A DNA stretch of 6,338 bases from NCBI GenBank assembly GCA_021844275.1, contig JAKBTR010000053.1, positions 1-6,338 on the forward strand, read 5' to 3'. The DNA comes from Nitrospirota bacterium (GTDB lineage Bacteria; Nitrospirota_A; Leptospirillia; Leptospirillales; Leptospirillaceae). The position numbers and the translations under genes are program-made. Under the pieces are notes generated by a model that worked only from the letters and a program-made list of their open reading frames with translations, was not told the origin of the DNA and did no database searches. Positions 1-5,212 of the stretch are shown piece after piece (position 1 is the stretch's first letter; each line of letters begins with the position of its first letter).

Positions 1-354
1 AAGGACGAGTCTCTGGCCGTAAACGGGTGGCTCGATGTAGACACCCGGGATCCCCTGGAAGTCATGGTCCGGATGTCGGAGCTTGGCGTCCGGGGATTTG
101 TCTATACGGATATCCACCGGGATGGTTTGCTGACAGGCCCCAACTTTGAGAGATATGAAGTGCTCCGGAGAACGGTCCGGGTGCCGGTGATCGCCAGCGG
201 AGGAGTTCGGGACATCTCCGACATTGCCCGTCTTAGAGAAATCGGAGTAGATGGGGCCATTGTCGGAAAAGCAATTTATACCGGGGAAATGGATCTGACC
301 GAAGTTCTCAGGCTTCTTGGCATCTCTCCGGGAGGGACCCGGAGTGCTACTTAA
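1..354 (+). CDS. hisA: HisA, ProFAR isomerase (3' part, 5' end outside window)
   Basis: C-terminal 117 residues of phosphoribosylformimino-AICAR-phosphate isomerase, a cytoplasmic (beta/alpha)8-barrel enzyme of histidine biosynthesis that converts ProFAR to PRFAR. The reading frame is open from base 1 to the TAA at 352-354. Visible family blocks are the V-N-G-W segment at visible residues 7-10, TDIHRDGLLTGPN (36-48; T36 matches the conserved active-site Thr), the phosphate-binding IASGGVRD and the terminal GAIVGKAIYTGE. The family is usually about 240 residues, so roughly half is missing. The second catalytic Asp (LDV/LDT motif) should lie just upstream of base 1. The first ATG at 64 is internal to the fold and is not the start. 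The 3' end overlaps hisF by 11 bases. The SGGV and TDI/DGT patterns separate it from HisF. Confidence 0.96.
   Translation, partial: KDESLAVNGWLDVDTRDPLEVMVRMSELGVRGFVYTDIHRDGLLTGPNFERYEVLRRTVRVPVIASGGVRDISDIARLREIGVDGAIVGKAIYTGEMDLTEVLRLLGISPGGTRSAT
331..336 (+). promoter_or_regulatory. hisF ribosome binding site that decides its start
   Basis: GGAGGG lies inside the end of hisA, seven bases before GTG 344. It supports GTG 344 as the hisF start over the in-frame TTG at 317. The upstream option would add nine residues that do not belong to the family, and the product from GTG begins at the usual HisF N-terminus (LLKRIIPCLD). Confidence 0.8.
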
Positions 355-1111
355 GAGAATCATTCCCTGTCTGGACATGAAAGCCGGAAGAGTTGTGAAG
401 GGTGTCCGGTTCGGAAACCTGGTGGATGCGGGAGACCCCGTTTCCGTGGCCCGTCTATATGACCGGATGGAAGCGGACGAGATCTGTCTGCTGGATATCG
501 GGGCGACATTGGAAGAGCGTGAGACCCTTCTGTCTGTCGTCCGAAAAACCGCCGAAGCCGTTTTTCTTCCCCTGACGGTGGGAGGAGGTGTGCGGACACT
601 GAAGGACATGAGAAATCTCCTCCTGGCAGGTGCGGATAAAGTGTCGGTCAACTCTTCCGCGATCGCCCGGCCGGACCTTTTGCGGGAAGGCGCACGGATG
701 TTCGGCAGTCAATGCATTGTGTTGGCCGTCGACGTGCGTCGAGAAGGATCATCCTATCGTGTTTACACCCGGGGCGGAACAGAGCCGACGGGGCTTGATG
801 CGATGGACTGGATTGAAAAAGGGGTTTCTCTGGGAGCCGGGGAGATTCTCCTGACGTCGATTGATCAGGACGGAACCGGTATGGGCTATGACGTTTCCCT
901 GATCAAGGCTGTTTCAAGCCAGGTGAGAGTTCCAGTGATCGCATCGGGTGGAGCCGGTTCGATGGAGCATTTTCGGGAAGCTTTTCGGGCCGGGGCAGAC
1001 GCGGCTCTCGCAGCGAGCCTTTTTCACTTTGGAGAATTATCTGTTCCTCAGCTGAAAAGATATCTTTTGGAGCGAGATGTTGCCGTCCGTCCTGTGAGAC
1101 ATGCTTCATAG
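344..1111 (+). CDS. hisF: HisF, imidazole glycerol phosphate synthase cyclase subunit
   Basis: HisF takes PRFAR plus ammonia, delivered by the HisH glutaminase, and makes imidazole glycerol phosphate and AICAR in the cytoplasm. From GTG 344 the protein has 255 residues, the normal family length. It begins M-L-L-K-R-I-I-P-C-L-D, which places the first catalytic Asp at D11. The second, in LAVDVR, falls at D130. These are the same positions as in the well-studied Thermotoga enzyme. Other marks are TVGGGVR (78-84), DQDGTGMGYD (174-183), the phosphate-binding SGGAG (201-205) and AASLFHFGE near the end. It overlaps hisA by 11 bases and precedes hisIE by 38 bases, so co-transcription is likely. hisH is not in the window and presumably lies upstream. 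Confidence 0.97.
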   Translation: MLLKRIIPCLDMKAGRVVKGVRFGNLVDAGDPVSVARLYDRMEADEICLLDIGATLEERETLLSVVRKTAEAVFLPLTVGGGVRTLKDMRNLLLAGADKVSVNSSAIARPDLLREGARMFGSQCIVLAVDVRREGSSYRVYTRGGTEPTGLDAMDWIEKGVSLGAGEILLTSIDQDGTGMGYDVSLIKAVSSQVRVPVIASGGAGSMEHFREAFRAGADAALAASLFHFGELSVPQLKRYLLERDVAVRPVRHAS

Positions 1112-1117
1112 GTGTTC

Positions 1118-1132
1118 CGGATCTGTTATCCG
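1118..1132 (+). other. small hairpin in the hisF-hisIE gap
   Basis: CGGAT, a five-base loop and ATCCG form a five-pair stem just before the hisIE Shine-Dalgarno (AGGGGAG, 1136-1142). It is too short and has no T-run, so it is not a convincing terminator. It may only mark the boundary or slightly affect hisIE initiation. Confidence 0.3.
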
Positions 1133-1149
1133 AAAAGGGGAGTGCTTCC

Positions 1150-1812
1150 ATGTCTGATGCAGAATTGTTTCGGAGTGCGGATCTGATACCGGCTGTGGTG
1201 CAGCATTGGGAAACCGGGAAGGTTCTGATGCTGGGCTATATGAACCGTGAGGCATTCGAAAAGACGAGAGTGACGGGAAAGGTCACGTTCTTTAGCCGTT
1301 CCCGAAAAAAAATATGGGTCAAGGGAGAGACGTCGGGAAACGGGCTGGATGTTGTGGAGATCCGGACGGATTGTGATCAGGATACGATTCTCGTGCTCGC
1401 AAAACCTTTGGGTCCGACATGCCATACGGGAACCGTTTCATGCTTTGACGGATCCGTTTCCCCACAGGAGAAAACGCCACCCTTTGAGGTTTGGGCCGGG
1501 CTACAGTCGGTCATCCGTGACAGGAGAGGAGGAGATCCGGCTGTGTCCTATAGCGCGTCCCTCTTGAAGTCCGACGTGTCATACGTTTTGAAAAAATTGT
1601 CAGAAGAGGTTTTTGAGGTCTCTGTGGCTTCGCTGGTGGAATCCCGCGATCGTCAGCTCTCGGAATGGGCAGATCTTTTCTACCATATCGCTGTTGCTCT
1701 TGAGAAAACAGGATTGTCCTGGGCAGAGGTTATGGAGATCCTGCGGGCTCGTGAGGGGAGAGGGGGATGGGTCGAAAAAAAAGAACGGAAGAAAACGGGA
1801 GGTGAGTCATGA
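1150..1812 (+). CDS. hisIE: HisIE, bifunctional PRA-CH cyclohydrolase / PRA-PH pyrophosphatase
   Basis: A fused enzyme for the second and third steps of histidine synthesis: hydrolysis of PR-ATP to PR-AMP (HisE part) and ring opening to ProFAR (HisI part). Residues about 8-105 form the HisI domain with LMLGYMN (26-32), FFSRSR (48-53), WVKGETSG (56-63), the metal-binding TDCDQD (73-78), CH (91-92) and C98. Residues about 115-203 form the HisE domain with SYSASLL, KKLSEEVFE (148-156) and EWADLFYH (172-179), matching the acidic metal-binding and helix motifs. Length is 220 residues, slightly above the usual 200, because of a charged tail after residue 203. ATG 1150 follows AGGGGAG at 1136-1142. 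The stop overlaps the HIT start (ATGA), implying translational coupling. Confidence 0.96.
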   Translation: MSDAELFRSADLIPAVVQHWETGKVLMLGYMNREAFEKTRVTGKVTFFSRSRKKIWVKGETSGNGLDVVEIRTDCDQDTILVLAKPLGPTCHTGTVSCFDGSVSPQEKTPPFEVWAGLQSVIRDRRGGDPAVSYSASLLKSDVSYVLKKLSEEVFEVSVASLVESRDRQLSEWADLFYHIAVALEKTGLSWAEVMEILRAREGRGGWVEKKERKKTGGES

Positions 1813-2165
1813 AGGATCAGACATGCATTTTCTGCCGTATCCTCAAAGGGGAAATTGCTTCCCGGAAAATACTCGAAGAAATGGAGGGGGTGGCAATTCA
1901 TGATGTCAATCCCCAGGCTCCTTTTCATGCTCTCGTGATATCCAGGAGTCACGTACCGGATATGGCCGCTCTTTTTGAAGGTGATGGCGGAGAGCAGATT
2001 GCTGGCAAGCTGATGAAGATGGCTGTAAAGGTTGCACAGCAAGCCGGGCTTTCGCCAGAAGGTTACCGGATGGTTGTCAACTCCGGAGACAACGGAGGCC
2101 AGACAGTGGGCCACCTTCATGTTCATGTGCTTGGTGGACGACAGATGGTCTGGCCTCCCGGATAA
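1809..2165 (+). CDS. HIT-family nucleotide phosphoramidase (HinT-like)
   Basis: A 118-residue histidine-triad protein of the HINT branch. Known members are small homodimeric cytoplasmic enzymes that hydrolyse purine nucleoside phosphoramidates such as AMP-lysine or aminoacyl-AMP; the physiological role in bacteria is poorly defined. The N-terminus has CIFCRI (6-11; a C-x-x-C that binds zinc in some members). The C-terminus has GHLHVHVLGGR (101-111), containing the triad H102, H104, H106, followed by the characteristic terminal WPPG. N91 to G96 (NSGDNG) matches the conserved segment before the triad. ATG 1809 overlaps the hisIE TGA by four bases and has a strong GGAGG at 1798-1802, six bases upstream. 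Its place as the last gene of the his transcript is clear, but a direct link to histidine synthesis is not shown. Confidence 0.95.
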   Translation: MKDQTCIFCRILKGEIASRKILEEMEGVAIHDVNPQAPFHALVISRSHVPDMAALFEGDGGEQIAGKLMKMAVKVAQQAGLSPEGYRMVVNSGDNGGQTVGHLHVHVLGGRQMVWPPG

Positions 2166-2186
2166 TACCAAGGGTGCCCGGAGGTC
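2152..2186. terminator. imperfect hairpin between the converging HIT and HU genes
   Basis: GGCCTCCCGG (2152-2161) pairs with CCCGGAGGTC (2177-2186) with one internal mismatch and a G-T pair, around a 15-base loop. It spans both stop codons. On the + strand it is followed by a loose T-rich stretch (TACTTCTTT); on the - strand there is no T-run. The position suggests a shared terminator, but the signal is weak by the intrinsic-terminator standard. Confidence 0.4.
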
Positions 2187-2494
2187 TACTTCTTTCGGGC
2201 GACGGAATCCTTGAATGCCTTCCCGGCGGCAAAACGTGGCGTGGTCGTGGCCGCGATCTTTATGACAGCCCCTGTGGCCGGGTTCCGTCCTGTGCGGGCC
2301 GCCCGCTTGACAGCGTGAAACTTGCCGAACCCGACAATGTTGACAGCCGTTCCCTTGGCGACGTGATCGGTAATGGTCGAGAAGACCTGGTCCACCACTT
2401 CGGAAACAGCTTTCTTTGTCAAAGTTCCATTTTTGGAATGAAGAGTGTCGATCAATTCTGATTTGGTGAGGGTTGCTTTTGCTGCTTTTGCCAT
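2186..2494 (-). CDS. HU-family histone-like DNA-binding protein
   Basis: A 102-residue nucleoid protein that binds and bends DNA as a dimer with little sequence preference. The N-terminal helices contain TKSELID (10-16). The family signature follows: GFGKF (55-59), then R..ARTGRNPATG (to about 75), with the arm-tip proline at P72 that intercalates DNA in known HU/IHF proteins. The C-terminus is basic and ends ARKK. The start at 2494 is chosen because GGAGG lies five bases upstream on the minus strand. The in-frame ATG at 2506 overlaps that site and would give a non-family leader. A short Ala/Lys extension (MAKAAKAT) precedes the usual HU N-terminus. It is transcribed alone, convergent to HIT and divergent from rpsU. 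HU rather than IHF is preferred from the general motif; the exact paralogue is not determined. Confidence 0.95.
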   Translation of the reverse strand: MAKAAKATLTKSELIDTLHSKNGTLTKKAVSEVVDQVFSTITDHVAKGTAVNIVGFGKFHAVKRAARTGRNPATGAVIKIAATTTPRFAAGKAFKDSVARKK

Positions 2495-2528
2495 TGAAGC
2501 CTCCATTAAAGGATTGATCTTCAGAATG

Positions 2529-2555
2529 GCCGCACCAGAGAAGACTCTGTGCGGC
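2529..2555 (-). other. GC-rich stem-loop in the HU mRNA leader
   Basis: GCCGCA-C-CAGAG, loop AAGA, CTCTG-TGCGGC (written on the + strand) gives an 11-pair stem with one bulged base and a four-base loop. On the HU transcript it lies 34 bases before the start codon. No T-run follows on either strand, so a terminator is unlikely. An mRNA-stabilising or regulatory leader structure is possible. Confidence 0.55.
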
Positions 2556-2586
2556 ACTGGTAGGGCCACTTCCAGCATCGGTATGG

Positions 2587-2616
2587 ACTCTAGCAGAGAA
2601 AAAGCCGGGATGTAAA
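2587..2616 (-). promoter_or_regulatory. candidate sigma-70-type promoter for HU
   Basis: On the minus strand, TTTACA (2616-2611; 5 of 6 to TTGACA) and TAGAGT (2592-2587; 4 of 6 to TATAAT) are separated by 18 bases. Transcription would start near 2580 and give a leader of about 85 bases that includes the GC-rich hairpin. Other weak -10-like sequences occur upstream, for example TATACA near 2632, so this is a candidate only. Confidence 0.3.
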
Positions 2617-2661
2617 GCTTTTTTTGGTGTATAGCCTGATTCTCGGGGGCTTTGTTTTGTA

Positions 2662-2670
2662 TGGTACAAT
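2662..2670 (+). promoter_or_regulatory. candidate extended -10 element upstream of rpsU
   Basis: TGGTACAAT carries the TGn extension directly before TACAAT (5 of 6 to TATAAT). No good -35 is seen at the normal distance, which extended -10 promoters can tolerate. It sits inside the inverted repeat TTGTA-TGG-TACAA (2657-2669). It could be a second rpsU-operon promoter or a protein-binding site. Confidence 0.25.
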
Positions 2671-2696
2671 ATTTAATAAGAATGTAAGGGGTTATT

Positions 2697-2726
2697 TTGA
2701 CAGACTCAATTTGAAAGAAGTAAACT
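2697..2726 (+). promoter_or_regulatory. candidate sigma-70-type promoter for rpsU-yqeY-dnaG-rpoD
   Basis: A perfect -35 TTGACA (2697-2702) is followed after 18 bases by TAAACT (2721-2726; 4 of 6 to TATAAT). The start would be near 2733, giving a leader of about 87 bases before rpsU. This is the best promoter match in the divergent region. Confidence 0.5.
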
Positions 2727-2735
2727 GGAAAACTG

Positions 2736-2753
2736 TTCTTTTTGTAAAAAGAA
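2736..2753. repeat. AT-rich perfect inverted repeat at the rpsU transcription start
   Basis: TTCTTTTT (2736-2743), GT, AAAAAGAA (2746-2753) is a perfect eight-base inverted repeat. It begins a few bases after the predicted start site. It could be an operator or simply A/T-rich sequence. As RNA the two-base gap is too tight for the full stem, so the inner pairs would open. Confidence 0.5.
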
Positions 2754-2810
2754 ATTTTTAATCTGCGGCTGAGATCAGGTCGCATCCGGTGCAGTAAGAA
2801 AAAATTGTAT

Positions 2811-2816
2811 GGAGGG
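2811..2816 (+). promoter_or_regulatory. rpsU ribosome binding site
   Basis: GGAGGG lies just upstream of ATG 2820 and fixes this as the start. The in-frame TTG at 2805 precedes the site and would place it inside the coding sequence. Confidence 0.8.
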
Positions 2817-2819
2817 TTT

Positions 2820-3017
2820 ATGACGGGAGTTCGCATCAAAGAAAACGAGTCTTTTGAAAGTGCCTTGAAGCGATTTAAAAAGCAATGCGAAAAAGCGGGC
2901 ATATTGTCCGAGATAAAGAAGCGCGAACATTACGAAAAGCCCAGCGTCCGGCGAAAGAAGAAGGCCCTTGCTGCACGGAAGAAAGCGCTCAAGCGAGCCC
3001 GGCTGGCGTCCCGTTGA
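2820..3017 (+). CDS. rpsU: Small ribosomal subunit protein bS21
   Basis: A 65-residue basic protein of the 30S subunit, involved in translation initiation and located near the mRNA exit/anti-Shine-Dalgarno region. It shows the family pattern throughout: [20 protein letters not shown] (3-22), [20 protein letters not shown] (23-42), then a Lys/Arg-rich helical tail ([20 protein letters not shown]). Length is typical. ATG 2820 is chosen by homology and by the Shine-Dalgarno directly upstream. It is the first gene of an rpsU-yqeY-dnaG-rpoD cluster, related to the classic rpsU-dnaG-rpoD operon of enterobacteria. Its TGA stop is overlapped by the proposed TTG start of yqeY. Confidence 0.97.
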   Translation: MTGVRIKENESFESALKRFKKQCEKAGILSEIKKREHYEKPSVRRKKKALAARKKALKRARLASR

Positions 3018-3487
3018 CGACATACGGTGATAGCTCCGAGCTCCTCGTTCGCTTGCGGGATGACCAGAAGGAGTGTATGCGTTCCGGAAACAAGGACAGA
3101 CTCTCTATCATCCGAATGGCTCTGTCGGCCATTCGCAATGCGGAAATCGAAAAGGGCAAAGGGGCAACTCTGACGGACTCTGAAGTGATCTCGGTCCTGT
3201 CCGGAATGGTTCGCAAGATCGATGAATCCATCGAACAGTTCGAAAAAGGCGGAAGGCTTGATCTGGCGGAGAAAGAGAACCGGGAAAGGCAGATTCTGAA
3301 GGAGTATCTTCCGCGTCCTCTGGATGAAGCGGAACTGGACAGGTTGGTGGCCGAGGCGGTCCAGGAAACCGGGGCGAAGTCTTCCCGGGAAATGGGCGTT
3401 GTCATGAAATGGTTGGCCTCTCGCACCGCGGGACGGGCTGATAACAGGCTCGTCAGTCAAAAAGTCAAGGCCAGGCTGGGAGAGTAA
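3014..3487 (+). CDS. YqeY/GatB-tail-like protein
   Basis: A 157-residue member of the YqeY family, related to the C-terminal tRNA-binding helical tail of GatB. The molecular role is not established; a function around tRNA or amidotransferase activity is suggested only by homology. Recognisable blocks are [20 protein letters not shown] (29-48), [20 protein letters not shown] (69-88), [15 protein letters not shown] (94-108) and MGVVMKW followed by [10 protein letters not shown] (127-149). The proposed start is TTG 3014, which overlaps the rpsU stop (TTGA) and gives near the family length of about 150. No ATG or GTG lies between there and the conserved first helix; the in-frame TTG at 3053 would cut that helix. 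No Shine-Dalgarno is visible, so it probably depends on ribosomes finishing rpsU. It is often found beside rpsU and dnaG in other bacteria. Confidence 0.9.
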   Translation: MTTYGDSSELLVRLRDDQKECMRSGNKDRLSIIRMALSAIRNAEIEKGKGATLTDSEVISVLSGMVRKIDESIEQFEKGGRLDLAEKENRERQILKEYLPRPLDEAELDRLVAEAVQETGAKSSREMGVVMKWLASRTAGRADNRLVSQKVKARLGE

Positions 3488-3497
3488 AACGGCTGAT

Positions 3498-5147
3498 CTG
3501 GAATCGGTTGAGTACAGGGATTGGCGGGAGAAGGTCCGGCAGGCGAGCGATATCCTCCGGATCGTCGGCGACCGGATACCTCTTAAGAGACGCGGCAAAG
3601 ATTATTTGGGGCTGTGTCCGTTTCATGAGGAAAAGACGCCCTCGTTTCATGTCGATTCGGCAAAACAGCTTTTTTATTGCTTCGGATGCCAGTCCGGAGG
3701 CGATGTTTTCCGGTTCATTGAAAAGTTCGAACGAAAGACCTTTGGGGAAGCGGTCCGGTTTCTGGGTGACCAAGCGGGTATTCCCTTTCCGTCCGGGAAC
3801 GGACAGGATCGCAGACGAGCGTGTTTCCAGATTTGTCGGGAAGCTGAGTCGATCTTTCGGAAAGGTCTTTCTTCTTCGAGTGCCGAGCTAGCGCGGAGAT
3901 ATCTTTTTGAAACACGCCGACTGAAGCCTGCCACGGCAGAACGTTTCGGCCTCGGCTGGTCGATGCCGGGGACTCTCTTGAAGTCGATCGTGCAGCCGAA
4001 ACTCAAGGATGCCGAAGCTTGCGGCCTGTTAAAGGGAGGTGCCGGGGGGTTCCGGGAGTTTTTCCGAAACCGCATCATGATCCCTATTCGGATTGAAAGT
4101 GGACAGACTGTTGCGTTTGGGGGACGTATCCTTCAAGGAAACTCTCAGGGCCCGAAATATCTGAATTCCCCGGAGCACCCCTTTTTCCGGAAAAAAGAAA
4201 TCCTTTTCGGACTTGATCAGGCAGCTTCTTCTATTGCAAAAAACAGGCGGGTTGTTGTTGTTGAAGGATATTTCGATGTGATGGCGCTTTCCGAGGCCGG
4301 GGTCGAATCGGTTGTTGCCCCTCTCGGAACGGCGCTCACACAGGCGCATCTTATCCATCTGTCACGATTGGCCGATGAGGTTGTGGTTGTTTTTGACGGA
4401 GACAAGGCGGGACAAAATGCGATCGCCCGGCTTGCCGACCGCTTCGTTCTCGATTCCCGTCTATCGATTCGTGCGTTTTCCTTGCCAGACGGAAAGGACC
4501 CGGACGAATGGATTCGGGAAGTAGGGCGGGAGTTGTTTTTGGAAGGAATAGAGAAGGCGTCTTCACTTCCTGATTTTGTGGTGGACCTTTTCGATACCCG
4601 GCTTAAAAATGCGGATGCAACGACAAGGAACCTTCTTCTGGAAGCGTTTTACGATCTGGCAAGACGTATTCCGGATCCGGAAACTATCGATCATTTTCTC
4701 TCGCACGGAGCTTCTGTCTTCCGATTGAACAAGGATCTTCTTGCACAGGGTCTTTTTCGCGAAGAATCGATGCCTCCACGCGAAATCCCCAAGCCAAAAA
4801 CTCGGGAGGCTACCTCGAATCGCGATCTGATGGAAAGGAATCTTGTCTTGGAACTTGTCCGGCTTTGGACAGATTCTCTCGACCCGCACCCGTCCATTCA
4901 ACTTTCCCCTGGAGACTTCGATTTTTTGTCTTCAGGGAACCTTTTGTCTTTTGTTCGGGAACTTTGGAAAAACGGCGATAAAAATCCGGATGTCGTCCGG
5001 GACATGATATTGAAGGAGCCTTTGCTGGCTGAAGTCTGGATGCAGTTGCCTTTGGACGAGGAAACCCGCCCCAGAAGGCTGGAGGATCTTCTTTTACGGG
5101 TATCCCGCATGTCGAAAAGGGAACGAATATCCACTGTTTTAAAATGA
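3498..5147 (+). CDS. dnaG: DnaG DNA primase, apparent CTG start
   Basis: DnaG makes RNA primers for Okazaki fragments at the replication fork, working with the replicative helicase. From CTG 3498 the protein has 549 residues. The N-terminal zinc-binding domain has C40, H43, C61 and C64 (CPFHEEKTPSF and CFGCQSGG). The catalytic core includes GRILQG-GPKYLNSPE (210-225) and the Toprim motifs VVVVEGYFDVMAL (252-264; E256) and FDGDKAG (299-305; D300, D302), then DGKDPDEW (331-338). The C-terminal helicase-interaction region is poorly conserved and the total is a little shorter than the usual 580-600. No ATG, GTG or TTG exists in frame between the stop at 3405 and TTG 3606, which would remove the conserved QASDILRIVGDRIPLK segment. 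CTG 3498 gives 15 residues before ASDI, as in Bacillus DnaG. It starts 10 bases after yqeY; GGGAG at 3478-3482 is distant. Confidence 0.95.
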   Translation: MESVEYRDWREKVRQASDILRIVGDRIPLKRRGKDYLGLCPFHEEKTPSFHVDSAKQLFYCFGCQSGGDVFRFIEKFERKTFGEAVRFLGDQAGIPFPSGNGQDRRRACFQICREAESIFRKGLSSSSAELARRYLFETRRLKPATAERFGLGWSMPGTLLKSIVQPKLKDAEACGLLKGGAGGFREFFRNRIMIPIRIESGQTVAFGGRILQGNSQGPKYLNSPEHPFFRKKEILFGLDQAASSIAKNRRVVVVEGYFDVMALSEAGVESVVAPLGTALTQAHLIHLSRLADEVVVVFDGDKAGQNAIARLADRFVLDSRLSIRAFSLPDGKDPDEWIREVGRELFLEGIEKASSLPDFVVDLFDTRLKNADATTRNLLLEAFYDLARRIPDPETIDHFLSHGASVFRLNKDLLAQGLFREESMPPREIPKPKTREATSNRDLMERNLVLELVRLWTDSLDPHPSIQLSPGDFDFLSSGNLLSFVRELWKNGDKNPDVVRDMILKEPLLAEVWMQLPLDEETRPRRLEDLLLRVSRMSKRERISTVLK

Positions 5148-5212
5148 CAGAACTTTCTGCCCATTGTCAGCATCAGGCAAGCGGCCCAAGCGGCCATTGA
5201 ACGGGAGACCGA
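5148..5212 (+). other. dnaG-rpoD gap with a tandem 9-base repeat and a tiny ORF
   Basis: AAGCGGCC occurs at 5179-5186 and again at 5188-5195, a nine-base period. A reading frame ATG 5144 to TGA 5198-5200 (18 residues) overlaps the dnaG stop as ATGA and ends 12 bases before the rpoD ATG, next to its Shine-Dalgarno. No ribosome site precedes it, so it may be chance. No terminator or clear promoter is seen in the gap. Confidence 0.4.

Larger units (their letters stand above)
2495..2819. other. divergent HU/rpsU intergenic region, no gene seen
   Basis: This 325-base stretch contains no supportable coding sequence. The half nearest rpsU is clearly more AT-rich than the surrounding genes, as expected for promoters. 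From left to right it holds a GC-rich hairpin (2529-2555), a candidate HU promoter (2587-2616), a short A/T-stem inverted repeat with a T-run (2599-2625), an inverted repeat TTGTA-N3-TACAA that overlaps an extended -10 (2657-2670), a good -35/-10 pair for rpsU (2697-2726), an AT-rich inverted repeat (2736-2753) and a possible leader fold (2763-2794). Confidence 0.8.

Noticed and set aside
317..343. TTG 317 as the hisF start
   Set aside because: It adds nine non-family residues, whereas GTG 344 has GGAGGG at the right spacing and places the catalytic Asp residues at D11 and D130.
2599..2625. AAAAAGC...GCTTTTT with a T-run as an intrinsic terminator
   Set aside because: The stem is almost entirely A-T with an 11-base loop, and no + strand gene lies directly upstream, so it is more likely promoter-region A/T sequence.
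1680..2669. Long open frame on the minus strand (329 codons) across hisIE, HIT and HU
   Set aside because: It is antisense to three genes with clear families in other frames, and its translation shows no recognisable domain and is rich in scattered Arg, His, Ser and Pro as expected of a shadow frame.
2186..2902. Longer HU reading frame of 238 codons on the minus strand
   Set aside because: The frame is open upstream, but the HU family starts near 2494 with a good Shine-Dalgarno. The extension would cross the divergent promoter region and overlap rpsU.
3458..3500. Programmed frameshift joining YqeY to DnaG as an answer to the missing dnaG start
   Set aside because: The dnaG frame is open across the end of yqeY, but there is only a five-A run and no clear slippery site or RF2-type frameshift signal. 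A CTG start after the yqeY stop is simpler.
4247..4262. GTT trinucleotide run in dnaG as a simple repeat
   Set aside because: It encodes the hydrophobic Val strand (VVVVEG) of the Toprim motif and is explained by protein conservation.
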